This document shows positions 1 through 8,943 of a stretch of 35,740 nucleotides of DNA, in pieces; the stretch's first letter is position 1; each line of letters starts with the position of its first letter. A program made the position numbers and the translations under genes. The stretch spans positions 1 to 35,740 of the forward strand of contig JABJKT010000136.1 in NCBI GenBank assembly GCA_018660225.1, in the 5' to 3' direction. The notes below the pieces were generated by a model. The model was not told the DNA's origin and made no database searches. It saw only the letters and a program-made list of their open reading frames with translations. The stretch comes from Kordiimonadaceae bacterium. GTDB taxonomy: Bacteria; Pseudomonadota; Alphaproteobacteria; Sphingomonadales; Emcibacteraceae.

Positions 1-539
1 AACGTAAACACGCCCGCTTCAGCACTTGATGCATCACCGTCATTTACTTTAAAGCTAAAGGCCGTAAAATTATCACCAGCAGCATTCTCATCAGGTGAAT
101 AAAGGAACTGAAGTCCAGTTTCGTCATCATCGGGGCCAGTAATTTCACTTACATAAATCTTTTGACCTAATACAACAACATCTCCATTCAACATCAGAAC
201 CCCTTGTTCAGGACTAGGTAATGCAGTCACAATAATATGATCAAGTGTATCGCCTGAATCAACATCAAAAAATGCAAAATCAGATTTATCAGGATCAGTA
301 GGATTATCAGGATCGTATTTGAAAGTGTAAAGTTCGTCTTCATCAATTTGGATAGATGTATTAATAGTCGTCGGTGCATCATTTGCCTGATTAACGGCAA
401 TTGTCGTAATCGCCGTGTTACTCACATCCGTTCCATCGGTCACTTGAACCGTTACAGTACGGTCAGTAGTGTCCGGATTATCACTGGTATTGTTGAATGT
501 TACCGCTTCAATTGATACGCCCCTAGATTTGTAGACACT
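1..539 (-). pseudogene. 5'-truncated cadherin/VCBS-repeat surface protein (fragment)
   Basis: The minus strand is open without a stop from 539 to the window edge. It encodes an Asp/Asn-rich secreted-type sequence with the linker AVNQANDAPTT and repeats such as DVDSGDTLDH and FKVNDGDASSAEAGVF. This is the style of cadherin-like/VCBS domains in very large bacterial adhesins, usually exported by type I secretion. The frame is closed by a TAA at 540-542, inside sequence resembling an insertion-sequence terminus. No start codon, signal peptide or N-terminal part follows; the next thing upstream is the gshB terminator. I read it as a gene whose 5' part was removed by an IS insertion plus deletion. 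The 3' part continues past position 1, so the C-terminus cannot be judged. Alternatively, a shortened product could start internally, because type I substrates carry C-terminal secretion signals. Confidence 0.65.
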
Positions 540-622
540 TTACTTGTTATAAAATGGAAGCAAGGAGTTAAGGTATTATGTCTACAGGAATATCTCATGA
601 AGCCAATCCAACGCGCTCTTGA
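513..622 (+). mobile_element. Left-end remnant of an IS3-family (IS2-group-like) insertion sequence
   Basis: The adhesin reading frame stops resembling a domain at about 513, where the sequence TGATACGCCCCTAGATTTGT begins and continues into GTAGACA. This resembles IS2-group terminal repeats, which have a C-rich block followed by a CAGACA/TAGACA-type end. It is followed by a TATAAA-like -10, a Shine-Dalgarno AAGGAG (562-567) and an ATG at 578 opening only 14 codons before TGA at 620-622. That is the expected layout of an IS left end with the orfA start. No matching right inverted repeat or transposase body follows, so only the terminus survives. The family assignment is from memory of terminus style, not a database match. 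Confidence 0.45.
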
Positions 623-660
623 TACATCCTTCAGGGAAAGATAAGAAATCCATTTAAGTA

Positions 661-694
661 AAAAAGCCCCGCATAAACTGCGGGGCTTTTTTTT
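661..694 (-). terminator. Rho-independent terminator downstream of gshB (probably bidirectional)
   Basis: A stem GCCCCGC (666-672) / GCGGGGC (680-686), extended by A:T pairs, closes a 7-nt loop. It has a run of A on its left and eight T on its right. It lies 16 nt past the gshB stop and can work in both directions, insulating the IS/adhesin scar from the gshB operon. Confidence 0.9.
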
Positions 695-709
695 ATGTTT
701 TTTAGAAAC

Positions 710-1651
710 TTAAAGTTTTGCTTCTATCGCGTTCCAGATTAAGGCGGAAATATCCGTGCCGTCGAAGCGCTGGATTTCCTGTATGCCGGTCGGTGATGTG
801 ACGTTAATCTCGGTTAGGTAATCACCGATCACGTCGATACCGACAAAAATCTGGCCTTGTTCTTTAAGTATGGGGCCGATTGCCTCACATATCTCTTGCT
901 CACGGGCCGTGAGTTCTGTTTTTCGGGCTTCACCGCCTACATGCATGTTGGAGCGAACTTCGCCTTCCCCTGGCACTCTATTGATAGCGCCTACGGCCTC
1001 ACCGTCTACAAGGATAATTCTTTTATCGCCCCTGCGCACATCGGACAGATATTTCTGAACAATGAAAGGCTCACCGTAAAATTCCTGAAACATTTCAATC
1101 AGGCTTGAAAGGTTCTGATCATCTTCTTTAATTCTAAAAACCCCAGCCCCGCCATTGCCGTAAAGCGGTTTGACGATAATATCACCATATTGTTTGCGAA
1201 ATGACCTCACATCATCCCCGTTCATGGTGATCATCGTTGGTGGCATAAGGTCCGGAAAACGGGTCAGAAAAATTTTCTCAGGCGCGTTTCTGACCGACGC
1301 CGGGTCATTAACCACCAGCGTTTTCGGGTGGATATGCTCTAATATATGTGTCGCGGTAATATAGCCCATGTGAAAGGGCGGATCCTGACGCATTAAAATA
1401 ACGTCGATATCATCACCTAGATCGATATGGCGGGGACTCCCAAGCGTATAATGATTTCCCTCCTCACGTCTAAATTCGAGCGGTTTTGCATGCGCTTTCA
1501 CCTTATCATTAACGAAAGACATGTCTTCCACAAGATAATGAAACAGCTTATGACCACGCTTTTGGGCTTCTAGACCCATTGCAAATGTACTATCACCATT
1601 TATATCAATGGTCTCGACCGGATCCATTTGCAGTGCCACATTTAAACTCAT
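710..1651 (-). CDS. gshB: Glutathione synthetase
   Basis: Joins gamma-glutamylcysteine and glycine using ATP to make glutathione, in the cytosol. The 313-residue length matches the family. The N-terminal part (about 1-120) is the prokaryotic glutathione synthetase domain with [11 protein letters not shown]. It is followed by an ATP-grasp domain with [13 protein letters not shown] and, near the C-terminus, [19 protein letters not shown], which carries metal/ATP ligands. It is the last gene of a tight minus-strand operon (rsmI, yraN, SirB1-like, gshB), with the ATG 3 nt after the preceding stop, and is followed by a strong terminator. The yraN-gshB neighbourhood is common in alphaproteobacteria. 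Confidence 0.95.
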   Translation of the reverse strand: MSLNVALQMDPVETIDINGDSTFAMGLEAQKRGHKLFHYLVEDMSFVNDKVKAHAKPLEFRREEGNHYTLGSPRHIDLGDDIDVILMRQDPPFHMGYITATHILEHIHPKTLVVNDPASVRNAPEKIFLTRFPDLMPPTMITMNGDDVRSFRKQYGDIIVKPLYGNGGAGVFRIKEDDQNLSSLIEMFQEFYGEPFIVQKYLSDVRRGDKRIILVDGEAVGAINRVPGEGEVRSNMHVGGEARKTELTAREQEICEAIGPILKEQGQIFVGIDVIGDYLTEINVTSPTGIQEIQRFDGTDISALIWNAIEAKL

Positions 1652-1654
1652 TTA

Positions 1655-2551
1655 TTATTCACCTTTATCAATATCGCCTTTGATTATTTCAAAGACATTG
1701 GGGCTTTGGTAAGCCCGCATTTCTTTTAAAGTACCCAGGATATGTTTACGCATATCGGCATCGTTCGAATCCACATTATCATCCATATAATCCAGACAAT
1801 CGATTAAATTTTTGCGCCCTTCGTCTGTACTACGGGTATGAATTTGCAACATTCCAAGTTCATATTTATGCACGATTTTCTCAGGGTCAATATATATGGT
1901 TCTTTTTAATGCATTCATCGCCAGATCAAAGTCACTGGCATTAAGGCAACGGATCTTGATATTATTAAGAAGCCGCACCAGTATTGCCCTTTTTCCAAGC
2001 GGTGCGTGGTGCCACTTTTCAAGATCATGGCTGCCGCCAGAAATGGTACCGACAAGTTCCCGAAGATCATGGGCATTGAGCACTTTGCCTTTATGAAAGG
2101 GATCAAGAATAACCTGATCATTTTCACCAAAAACACGGATCAGAAAATGAGCCGGGAAATTAACCCCTTCGGCGTTCCAGCCTTGCGAATGAGCCGCATG
2201 GAGATATAAAATGCCGAGACTGATCGGAAGCCCCAGCCTTCGGTCAATGACTGACATTAAATTGACGTTTTGAAGATCATCATAAAACTGATCATTGCCC
2301 CTATATTCATGGCGACGCCACATTACTTCTATTAGTGAATTTGCCCGTTCTTCGGCCGTTTTCGCGTCATGGCTTTCCGCCGCAGTATCAAGCTTTAATA
2401 TTTCAAGGTGGTGATGATATTTTTGCAACGATACACCGGGCCGATCCAGGCTTGCTAAAATCAAACCCGTTTCGGCAATATCAATGTCATCTTCGGCTGT
2501 TTCGCCAACCTTTTTTAAATATTCGATTTGTTTATCTAAAGTGGGGATCAT
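1655..2551 (-). CDS. SirB1-like transglutaminase-fold/TPR protein
   Basis: Member of the SirB1/Transglut_core2 family, of uncertain biochemical role. The diagnostic central block is NVNLMSVIDRRLGLPISLG, then HAAHSQGWNAEGVNFPAHFLIRV and VILDPFHKG. This corresponds to the transglutaminase-like fold, here without a clear Cys nucleophile. The C-terminal third is helical and TPR-like (NALKRTIYIDPEKIVHKYELGMLQIHTR region). A GTG at 2560 is possible, but the ATG at 2551 sits 2 nt after the yraN stop, is the better start, and gives 298 residues. It lies between yraN and gshB, apparently translationally coupled. No catalytic claim is made. Confidence 0.8.
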   Translation of the reverse strand: MIPTLDKQIEYLKKVGETAEDDIDIAETGLILASLDRPGVSLQKYHHHLEILKLDTAAESHDAKTAEERANSLIEVMWRRHEYRGNDQFYDDLQNVNLMSVIDRRLGLPISLGILYLHAAHSQGWNAEGVNFPAHFLIRVFGENDQVILDPFHKGKVLNAHDLRELVGTISGGSHDLEKWHHAPLGKRAILVRLLNNIKIRCLNASDFDLAMNALKRTIYIDPEKIVHKYELGMLQIHTRSTDEGRKNLIDCLDYMDDNVDSNDADMRKHILGTLKEMRAYQSPNVFEIIKGDIDKGE

Positions 2552-2553
2552 TA

Positions 2554-2928
2554 TTACCACGCATTTTTAATATGAACGGGCCACCGCCACGGCATGACCA
2601 ATATCATATCACATCTATAAATTTCATTCTCTATCTTATTGTTAGCATTATTCATTTTCAAGTGCGACATATAATATTCTGCTGATCTGGAAATTCTCTG
2701 CCTTTGTTTTTCAGACAATGATTCCACAGCCGTCACATAATCTTTTCGGGCCTTTACCTCACAAAAGATAGTCGTTCTTCCCTTTTTGGCAATGATATCT
2801 ATTTCCCCAAGTGGCGAACGGTATCTCCGTTCTTTAATGGCGTAGCCCTTAATGCTTAACACTATAACAGCCAGATATTCAGCATAATGGCCTAACCTGT
2901 ACGCCTTTATTTTTTTAGATTTAGTCAT
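2554..2928 (-). CDS. yraN: YraN / UPF0102 nuclease-fold protein
   Basis: Small (124 aa) protein of the UPF0102 family, with an endonuclease-like (restriction-enzyme-like) fold. Visible motifs are GHYAEYLAVIVLSIKGY, then RSPLGEIDIIAKKG and IFCEVKAR. The E-x-D...E-x-K pattern is the metal-site signature of this fold. Its function is not firmly established; the family has been linked to DNA processing. The start overlaps the end of rsmI by 8 nt, and the stop is 2 nt from the next start, indicating one operon. Confidence 0.9.
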   Translation of the reverse strand: MTKSKKIKAYRLGHYAEYLAVIVLSIKGYAIKERRYRSPLGEIDIIAKKGRTTIFCEVKARKDYVTAVESLSEKQRQRISRSAEYYMSHLKMNNANNKIENEIYRCDMILVMPWRWPVHIKNAW

Positions 2929-3775
2929 TCCCCGACAACTCTAACGCCCTTTTATAAACTTCTTTTCGTTTTCTGCCGCTCATATATGTAACCGCAGCGA
3001 CCGCTTCTTTAACGGTTAATTTTTTAAGCGCCGCTAGAAGTGCATCATCAAGATCGTCGATGACCGACTGATCCTTTGCGGGCGGCTCAACAATAATAAC
3101 AATTTCGCCTTTTGGGTTTGGGCGGCCTTCATAATATTCAATTAGTTCGTCTAGTTGATCTTTTCTGACTTCTTCATATAATTTTGTCAGCTCCCGGCAC
3201 ACCGCAACAAGGCGGTTACCGAGCATAGATTTCATATCTTTTAAGCTGGCAAGAAGTCTTTTGGGACTTTCGTAATAAACAAGTGTCGCTGGAACTTTTA
3301 AAAATTTTTCAAGCTCTTTACATCTCGCTGTGGTTTTTGAAGGAAGAAAACCGCAAAATAAAAAATTATCCGTCGGCATTCCAGATATTGTGAGCGCACA
3401 TAATAGCGCACTAGCGCCGGGAAGACTGGTGACCATCACCCCTTCTTTTTGGCAGTTATTAACAAGTTTATAGCCCGGGTCGGAAATAAGCGGCGTTCCC
3501 GCGTCACTGATAAGGGCGACAATTTTACCGGCATTTAGTTCATCCATCAGACGCGGCATAACACTATCTGCATTATGATCATGATAAGAAATCATCGGCG
3601 TTTTAATATCAAAATAACTGAGCAGTTTCCCGCTGACCCGCTTATCTTCACAGGCTATTAAATCAGCCGCTTTTAATAAATCAACGCCGCGAAGCGTGAT
3701 ATCACCTAGGTTTCCAATTGGTGTCGCGGTGACATAAAGGCCACCTTCAAATGTTTTTTTTACTTTAGTTAGCAT
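2921..3775 (-). CDS. rsmI: 16S rRNA (cytidine-1402-2'-O)-methyltransferase
   Basis: SAM-dependent tetrapyrrole-methylase-fold enzyme that 2'-O-methylates C1402 in the ribosomal P site. Family motifs are all present: YVTATPIGNLGDITLRG near the N-terminus, then ACEDKR, SDAGTPLISDPGY, LPGASALLCALTISG, FCGFLPSK, YYESPKR and CRELTKLYEE. The frame can be extended upstream to a GTG at 3814. I prefer the ATG at 3775, which gives 284 residues, very close to the usual length of about 286. It is the first gene of the minus-strand operon ending at gshB and is divergent from the LpoA-like gene, a pairing also common in gammaproteobacteria. Confidence 0.92.
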   Translation of the reverse strand: MLTKVKKTFEGGLYVTATPIGNLGDITLRGVDLLKAADLIACEDKRVSGKLLSYFDIKTPMISYHDHNADSVMPRLMDELNAGKIVALISDAGTPLISDPGYKLVNNCQKEGVMVTSLPGASALLCALTISGMPTDNFLFCGFLPSKTTARCKELEKFLKVPATLVYYESPKRLLASLKDMKSMLGNRLVAVCRELTKLYEEVRKDQLDELIEYYEGRPNPKGEIVIIVEPPAKDQSVIDDLDDALLAALKKLTVKEAVAAVTYMSGRKRKEVYKRALELSGND

Positions 3776-3863
3776 TTTTTTTAATATTTCCACACCATTG
3801 CCATAATTCAGCACTAGCCTATCTGAATTCCTTTGCTATAACTAATGAATTATTGAATTTGCA

Positions 3864-5405
3864 ATGAAAATAGAAAGCGCCCTATTGCTATTTAAAAAGT
3901 TACACATAAAAGCCATTTTAATTGGTGCAATCCTCTCGTTAAGTGCCTGTGGTCCGGAAGATGGAACGTCTCCTGTTGTACGCAGTGCGCCTCCGGCTCC
4001 GACGTCCGTACTTGAGCAGGATATTACCCGCGACGCTCCCAGAAACATCATTGTTTATGAAGAAGATGAAGAAGATTTTATCCTCACCGATGACAGACCG
4101 GCCCGCCTTAAAATCAATGTCGGAGTTATGTTACCCCTTAGCGGTGATACAGCGCAGGTTGGTCAGGCTCTGCTTAACGCAGCAACAATGGCATTGTTTG
4201 ATGCGAGTGATAAAAGGCTTGAAATAATCCCCGTTGATACGAAAGGCACACCGGAAGGATCATTACTAGCCGTCAATCGTCTGATTGAAAATAACGTCGA
4301 TATCATTATCGGGCCACTTTTTTCAGAAAATATTAAAGCCGTACATCCAATAGCAAAAGATGCCGGCATTAAAATAATCGGCTTTTCCACCGACCATGAC
4401 GTCGCCGGCGAGGGGGTATATTTACTTAGCTTCAGGGCCGAAGAGCAAGTTGCCCGCGTGGTTAATTATGCCTCAGATCAAAGATACGAAAAATTCGCGG
4501 CGCTTATTCCGGACACTCTTTACGGTGGCCGGATCATGAGTGTACTTGAGCCGCTTGTGGCAACAAAATTTAATGACCTTGTAGCACTCGAGATATACCC
4601 CTCTGATCCTTCAATGCTTGATGATCCCGTTAAACGCATCACCAATTATGATTTTAGAAGACAGGAATTCCTTGATGAAATGAGCTTCCTGCGTTCCCTT
4701 GGTCGAAATGATGACATGGGTCAGGAATATATCAATGAAATAAGAAACTTAGAAGCACTTGGTGATGTTAATTTTGATGCCATTCTTCTCCCCGAAGGCG
4801 GCTCATTGCTCGGCTCCCTTGCGCCACTTCTATCTTATTATGAAATAGATTTAAGCAAGGTAAAAGTGCTTGGTACTGGACTTTGGAATGATCCGATGCT
4901 GTTTAATGAACCGCAGCTTCAGGGCGGCTGGTTCGCGTCCCCTGATGATGAACTGGCAACAGCATTTATTGAACGCTACGAGCAAGCATTTTCAAGAACA
5001 CCGCCGCGCATCGTCACTCTTGGTTATGATGCAATGGCGCTTATTGCCAATATAGTCCGTGCTCAGCGCGCACCAACATTTTCAAACCGCATAATGACCA
5101 ATCCGGATGGTTTTTCGGGACTTGACGGCATATTTCGTTTTCATAAATCTGGTCTCGTAGAACGCGGCCTTGCCATCTACGAAGTCACAACAGAAGCCTT
5201 CATAAAAATTGATGACGCCCCGAAAAGTTTTGTTGAGGAAGAAAGACCGCTTTATGTGGAACTTCCGATCGATTTTACGCCAAAATTTGACCCAGTATTT
5301 GGTTTAACAGCGGACGTCCCTTCGCTGAGAGTTGAAGTCGATCTTGATGAGTTGGCGAGAGAAACCCTTGAGCTTTCAAGAGCTCCATTGGACCCGCCTG
5401 AGTAA
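3864..5405 (+). CDS. Penicillin-binding protein activator-like lipoprotein (LpoA/LppC type)
   Basis: Predicted outer-membrane lipoprotein with a type I periplasmic-binding-protein fold. The N-terminus has a hydrophobic stretch ending in the lipobox LSAC, with Cys29 as the likely lipidated residue. The binding-protein-like domain begins near residue 75 (INVGVMLPLSGDTAQVG) and runs through DIIIGPLFSENIKAVHPIA to ATAFIERYEQAFSRTPPRI and TLGYDAMALIANIV. In gammaproteobacteria LpoA activates PBP1A; a similar role here is inferred from family and context. It is divergent from rsmI. Its last 131 nt overlap the antisense end of hemW, yet the reading frame is intact to the stop at 5403-5405. Confidence 0.8.
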   Translation: MKIESALLLFKKLHIKAILIGAILSLSACGPEDGTSPVVRSAPPAPTSVLEQDITRDAPRNIIVYEEDEEDFILTDDRPARLKINVGVMLPLSGDTAQVGQALLNAATMALFDASDKRLEIIPVDTKGTPEGSLLAVNRLIENNVDIIIGPLFSENIKAVHPIAKDAGIKIIGFSTDHDVAGEGVYLLSFRAEEQVARVVNYASDQRYEKFAALIPDTLYGGRIMSVLEPLVATKFNDLVALEIYPSDPSMLDDPVKRITNYDFRRQEFLDEMSFLRSLGRNDDMGQEYINEIRNLEALGDVNFDAILLPEGGSLLGSLAPLLSYYEIDLSKVKVLGTGLWNDPMLFNEPQLQGGWFASPDDELATAFIERYEQAFSRTPPRIVTLGYDAMALIANIVRAQRAPTFSNRIMTNPDGFSGLDGIFRFHKSGLVERGLAIYEVTTEAFIKIDDAPKSFVEEERPLYVELPIDFTPKFDPVFGLTADVPSLRVEVDLDELARETLELSRAPLDPPE

Positions 5406-6441
5406 TATCCTGAAATGTGAGGCCGGTTCGTTTTTCAAAATCCTGCTCGTCAATACCTTCGGTTAACCTTAGCCCCATCATGATCATTTCTTCTGCCATG
5501 ATTTTTTTATCAAGCGGCTCCATTACCTTCGTCGCATGTCCCTGATTTTGAACCTTCTTCAACCATGTCTCAGGCTTCTTGTTTTGCTCAGTGGCAAAGG
5601 TCTGCCCATCCACCGTAATACGGCCATGAGCCCCCGCCCCTATGCCCATATAATCATCATATTTCCAGTAAGTCAGGTTATGTCGGCTTTGCTCACCCAT
5701 TTTTGCATAATTTGATACTTCATAGGCCGGATAGTCAAAATCCGCACACATCTGATTTGTTAAATCATACATATCCGCTGACAGATCTTCATCAGGCACT
5801 ATGAGTTTTCCTTGGCGCCAACGTCCGTAAAAGGGCGTACCTTTTTCAATAGTGAGCTGATAAAGCGATAAATGACCATTTGCCATAGCAAACGCCGTTT
5901 TCAGCTCAACCTCCCAACTTGAAATAGTTTGCCCCATGCGGGCATAAATCAAATCAAAATTGGAACGTTTGAAATATTTTTGTGAAAGCTCTATTGCGGC
6001 CAGCGCCTCAGCGACGGAATGCTCGCGCCCCAGCGCCCGCAGATCTTCATCATTAAGCGCCTGTATACCTAAAGATACCCTGTTTACACCTGCTGAAGAA
6101 AAGTCGGCGAATTTCCCGGCTTCAACACTGGTCGGGTTAGCCTCCAAAGTAATTTCAATATCATCAGCAAACTCAAAATGGTTTGAAGCTCTATCAATCA
6201 CGGCTTCAACCGCACGGGCAGACATCAATGAAGGCGTGCCACCACCAAAAAATATACTTTTTACAGTTCGGTTGCCAATCAGGTCCGCAAAATAGTCCAT
6301 TTCACTCAATAAAGCAGACGCCATCTCAGCCTCATCAATATTTTCACGAACATGGCTGTTAAAATCACAGTAAGGACATTTGGCCAAACAAAAAGGCCAA
6401 TGAACATAGATGGATATTGGTTTATAATCTAAAGCAGGCAT
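5275..6441 (-). CDS. hemW: Radical SAM heme chaperone HemW (HemN-like)
   Basis: Cytosolic radical SAM protein of the HemW family, often labelled oxygen-independent coproporphyrinogen oxidase-like. The N-terminus has [20 protein letters not shown] with the CxxxCxxC iron-sulfur motif at Cys18, Cys22 and Cys25. It is followed by [32 protein letters not shown] and [13 protein letters not shown], and it has a HemN C-terminal domain. HemW proteins lack the extra N-terminal cysteine of true HemN and act in heme delivery. Length is 388 aa, normal. The start overlaps the rdgB stop by 20 nt (rph-rdgB-hemW operon). The 3' end overlaps the convergent LpoA-like gene by 131 nt. Confidence 0.93.
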   Translation of the reverse strand: MPALDYKPISIYVHWPFCLAKCPYCDFNSHVRENIDEAEMASALLSEMDYFADLIGNRTVKSIFFGGGTPSLMSARAVEAVIDRASNHFEFADDIEITLEANPTSVEAGKFADFSSAGVNRVSLGIQALNDEDLRALGREHSVAEALAAIELSQKYFKRSNFDLIYARMGQTISSWEVELKTAFAMANGHLSLYQLTIEKGTPFYGRWRQGKLIVPDEDLSADMYDLTNQMCADFDYPAYEVSNYAKMGEQSRHNLTYWKYDDYMGIGAGAHGRITVDGQTFATEQNKKPETWLKKVQNQGHATKVMEPLDKKIMAEEMIMMGLRLTEGIDEQDFEKRTGLTFQDITQAGPMELLKAQGFLSPTHQDRLQLSAKGRPLLNQILGQILA

Positions 6442-7030
6442 CGATCAGTTTCTTAAAAGCGTTGGCGCGGTGACTAATAGCGTGCTTGGCCTGTGCTTCC
6501 ATTTCACCGAAAGTCTTACTCAGGCCATCAGCGACGAACATCGGATCATAGCCAAAACCATTTTCACCGCGGATCGGCCAAACCAGCGTGCCGTGAACCT
6601 TGCCTTCAAATGTTTCCACATGGCCGTCCGGCCAGGCCAGTGAAAGAGCGCAGGAAAAATAGGCGCTTCTGTCCTTATTTCCCAGTTCAAGATTAAGCTT
6701 TCCCATGGCATATTTAAAATCCCGCTCATCCGTATAGGGATTTAAAGCATAGCGCGCCGAATGTATGCCGGGAATACCGCCAAGCGACGGCACAACAAGC
6801 CCACTATCATCCGCCAGTGAGACAAGCCCGGATTCTTGCGTTGCGCTTTTTGATTTAATTTCGGCGTTTTGGATAAAACTATCACCGTCTTCAACGGGTT
6901 CACTAAGATCAAGTTCAGCGGATGAAAACACCTCCGCACCATATGGAGCAAGCAATTCGCTAATTTCACGAACCTTGCCTTTGTTATGGCTGGCAACAAC
7001 CAGTTTATCTTCAGCGAACTTCCTGGACAT
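6422..7030 (-). CDS. rdgB: RdgB/HAM1 non-canonical purine NTP pyrophosphatase
   Basis: Hydrolyses dITP, XTP and related deaminated purine nucleotides to monophosphates, keeping them out of DNA and RNA. Motifs are [14 protein letters not shown] at the N-terminus, [34 protein letters not shown] and [11 protein letters not shown]. Length is 202 aa, as expected. The ATG shares one base with the rph stop (TAATG), indicating translational coupling within rph-rdgB-hemW. Confidence 0.95.
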   Translation of the reverse strand: MSRKFAEDKLVVASHNKGKVREISELLAPYGAEVFSSAELDLSEPVEDGDSFIQNAEIKSKSATQESGLVSLADDSGLVVPSLGGIPGIHSARYALNPYTDERDFKYAMGKLNLELGNKDRSAYFSCALSLAWPDGHVETFEGKVHGTLVWPIRGENGFGYDPMFVADGLSKTFGEMEAQAKHAISHRANAFKKLIDACFRL

Positions 7031-7746
7031 TAAAGACCTAATGTTTTTCTTTGAAGTTTGGTTATTTGTTCAACGCCGATCCGTGCAAGACGCATCATAC
7101 GCATCAGTTCTTCCTCGCTAAAGGGCTCCTCTTCGGCGGTGCCCTGAACTTCGACAATCTGTCCGGCACCTGTCATAACAAAATTGGCATCAGTTTCAGC
7201 GCTGCTATCTTCATCATAATCCAGATCAAGAACAGGCTGGCCTTTATAAATGCCGCATGATATTGCCGCCACTTCGTGTTTGATCGGAACTTCGCTGAGT
7301 GTTCCGTCACTGACCATTTTCTGAAGGCATTGATAAAGTGCTACATAGCCACCGGAAATAGAAGCCGTTCTTGTACCGCCGTCCGCCTGTATAACATCAC
7401 AGTCAATTCGTATCTGACATTCACCAAGCGCTTCCATATCAATAGCAGCCCTGAGAGAACGACCAACCAGACGCTGAATTTCCTGTGTGCGTCCTGATTG
7501 TTTGCCGCGCGCTGCTTCACGGCCCATCCGGCCATGTGTAGAGCGTGGTAACATACCATATTCACCGGTTACCCATCCTTTACCGCTTCCGCGCATAAAG
7601 GGTGGTGCTTTGTCTTCGAGTGTCGCTGTGCAAAGCACATGGGTATCACCGAATTTAATGAGGCAGGACCCTTCGGCATATTTTGAAAAGCCGAGTTCCA
7701 TTGATATGTCACGCATTTGATCCGCGCTACGACCGGAAGGACGCAT
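7030..7746 (-). CDS. rph: Ribonuclease PH
   Basis: Phosphorolytic 3'-5' exoribonuclease that trims tRNA precursors; it works as a hexameric ring. Motifs are [12 protein letters not shown] at the N-terminus, [50 protein letters not shown] and [20 protein letters not shown]. The 238-residue length is full. It is first in the rph-rdgB-hemW operon and divergent from hrcA, an arrangement typical of alphaproteobacteria. Confidence 0.97.
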   Translation of the reverse strand: MRPSGRSADQMRDISMELGFSKYAEGSCLIKFGDTHVLCTATLEDKAPPFMRGSGKGWVTGEYGMLPRSTHGRMGREAARGKQSGRTQEIQRLVGRSLRAAIDMEALGECQIRIDCDVIQADGGTRTASISGGYVALYQCLQKMVSDGTLSEVPIKHEVAAISCGIYKGQPVLDLDYDEDSSAETDANFVMTGAGQIVEVQGTAEEEPFSEEELMRMMRLARIGVEQITKLQRKTLGL

Positions 7747-7850
7747 ATATTTTCTCCGATTAAGTTATAAAATATTTATATTTCTGCTTTTACAGCCAAT
7801 TTAAATTCAATTCTACTAAATAGCACCGAAGAATTTATTTATCTGTGCCG

Positions 7851-7879
7851 TTGACCTTCTCTATAAGCGTACCTACATT
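7851..7879 (+). promoter_or_regulatory. Putative housekeeping promoter of hrcA-grpE
   Basis: A -35 TTGACC (7851-7856) and a -10 TACATT (7874-7879) are separated by exactly 17 nt. The predicted transcription start is only a few bases upstream of the hrcA start, so the leader would be very short. No CIRCE inverted repeat (TTAGCACTC/GAGTGCTAA) is visible in the rph-hrcA interval. Confidence 0.5.
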
Positions 7880-7893
7880 ACATTCAGAGATTG

Positions 7894-8943
7894 ATGATGA
7901 ATATATTAAACGAAAGATCACGGGAAATATTCCGCCAAATTGTCGACGCCTATATTATGACAGGTGAACCGGTTGGCTCTCGCACGCTTTCAAAAAAGAT
8001 CCAGATGCCACTTTCGCCGGCCTCGGTCCGTAATGTCATGGCCGACCTTGAAGAAAGCGGTCTGATATATTCACCCTTTACATCAGCGGGGCGGATTCCT
8101 ACCGATATAGGGCTACGTTTATTTGTTGATGGGTTACTCGAAGTGGGTAATCTAACCAAAAAAGAACGCAATAACATCGAAATTCAATGTAAAAATGAAG
8201 GCCAGCGTATGGAAGACGTACTGGTACAAGCGACCAGCATGCTTTCCGGCCTTTCTCACTGCGCTAGTATGGTTATGGCCCCAAAAAGGGATAAACCACT
8301 TAAACATATTGAATTTGTACAGATTGCACCGGGGCGCGCCCTGGTGGTTATGGTCAGCGAAGGTGATGATGTTGAAAACCGGGTCATTGATATTCCACCG
8401 GGCATTACCCCTTCCGCACTCATTCAGGCAGCTAATTATATAAATTCAAAACTTTTAGGTCACAGCTTCGAAGAAGCCAAAAATCTTATTGAACAGGAAA
8501 TAAGCATACAAAAAGCTGAACTTGACGGCCTGACGCAGAATATAGTCGAACAAGGCCTCGCTGTATGGAGCGGAACACGCAAGGATTCTAATAAAATAAA
8601 CAGAGAATCACTTATTGTACGTGGTCAGGCTAATTTACTGGATGATCTGGAAGCAGAAGAAGATTTAGAACGTGTCCGACTTCTTTTTAGTGACCTAGAG
8701 CGAAAAAAGGACCTGATTGAGCTACTTGGACTGGCAAAAAACGCTGAAGGAGTAAGAATTTTTATCGGTTCTGAAAATAATCTCTTTTCTCTTTCCGGCT
8801 CATCTGTTATCGCTGCACCTTATATGGATGAAAAAAACAATTTACTAGGCGTGATTGGCGTGATTGGCCCGACAAGGTTAAACTACGCACGGATCATTCC
8901 TATGGTTGATTACACTGCTAAAATTATTGGAAAAATACTCTAA
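7894..8943 (+). CDS. hrcA: Heat-inducible transcription repressor HrcA
   Basis: Represses class I heat-shock genes by binding CIRCE elements, with GroEL assisting its folding. It has an N-terminal winged-helix domain (RSREIFRQIVDAYIMTGEPV, then GSRTLSKK and SPASVRNVMADLEE, GLIYSPFTSAGRIPTD). This is followed by a GAF-like dimerisation region with the C-terminal GVIGVIGPTRLNYARIIPMVDYTA. The frame also allows a TTG at 7891; the tandem ATG at 7894 and 7897 are better starts. Its stop shares a base with the grpE start (TAATG). Since no CIRCE is seen here, its target is probably groESL elsewhere. Confidence 0.95.
   Translation: MMNILNERSREIFRQIVDAYIMTGEPVGSRTLSKKIQMPLSPASVRNVMADLEESGLIYSPFTSAGRIPTDIGLRLFVDGLLEVGNLTKKERNNIEIQCKNEGQRMEDVLVQATSMLSGLSHCASMVMAPKRDKPLKHIEFVQIAPGRALVVMVSEGDDVENRVIDIPPGITPSALIQAANYINSKLLGHSFEEAKNLIEQEISIQKAELDGLTQNIVEQGLAVWSGTRKDSNKINRESLIVRGQANLLDDLEAEEDLERVRLLFSDLERKKDLIELLGLAKNAEGVRIFIGSENNLFSLSGSSVIAAPYMDEKNNLLGVIGVIGPTRLNYARIIPMVDYTAKIIGKIL

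Noticed and set aside
857-1108. Plus-strand open frames opposite gshB
   Set aside because: Antisense shadows of a full-length glutathione synthetase gene; no family motif or ribosome-binding site.
2335-2685. 116-codon plus-strand frame across the SirB1/yraN junction
   Set aside because: Runs antisense through two recognised genes and has no coherent domain pattern.
7747-7893. TAGCAC...GTGC sequence upstream of hrcA considered as a CIRCE half-site pair
   Set aside because: The arms do not match the TTAGCACTC/GAGTGCTAA consensus and the spacing is far from 9 nt.
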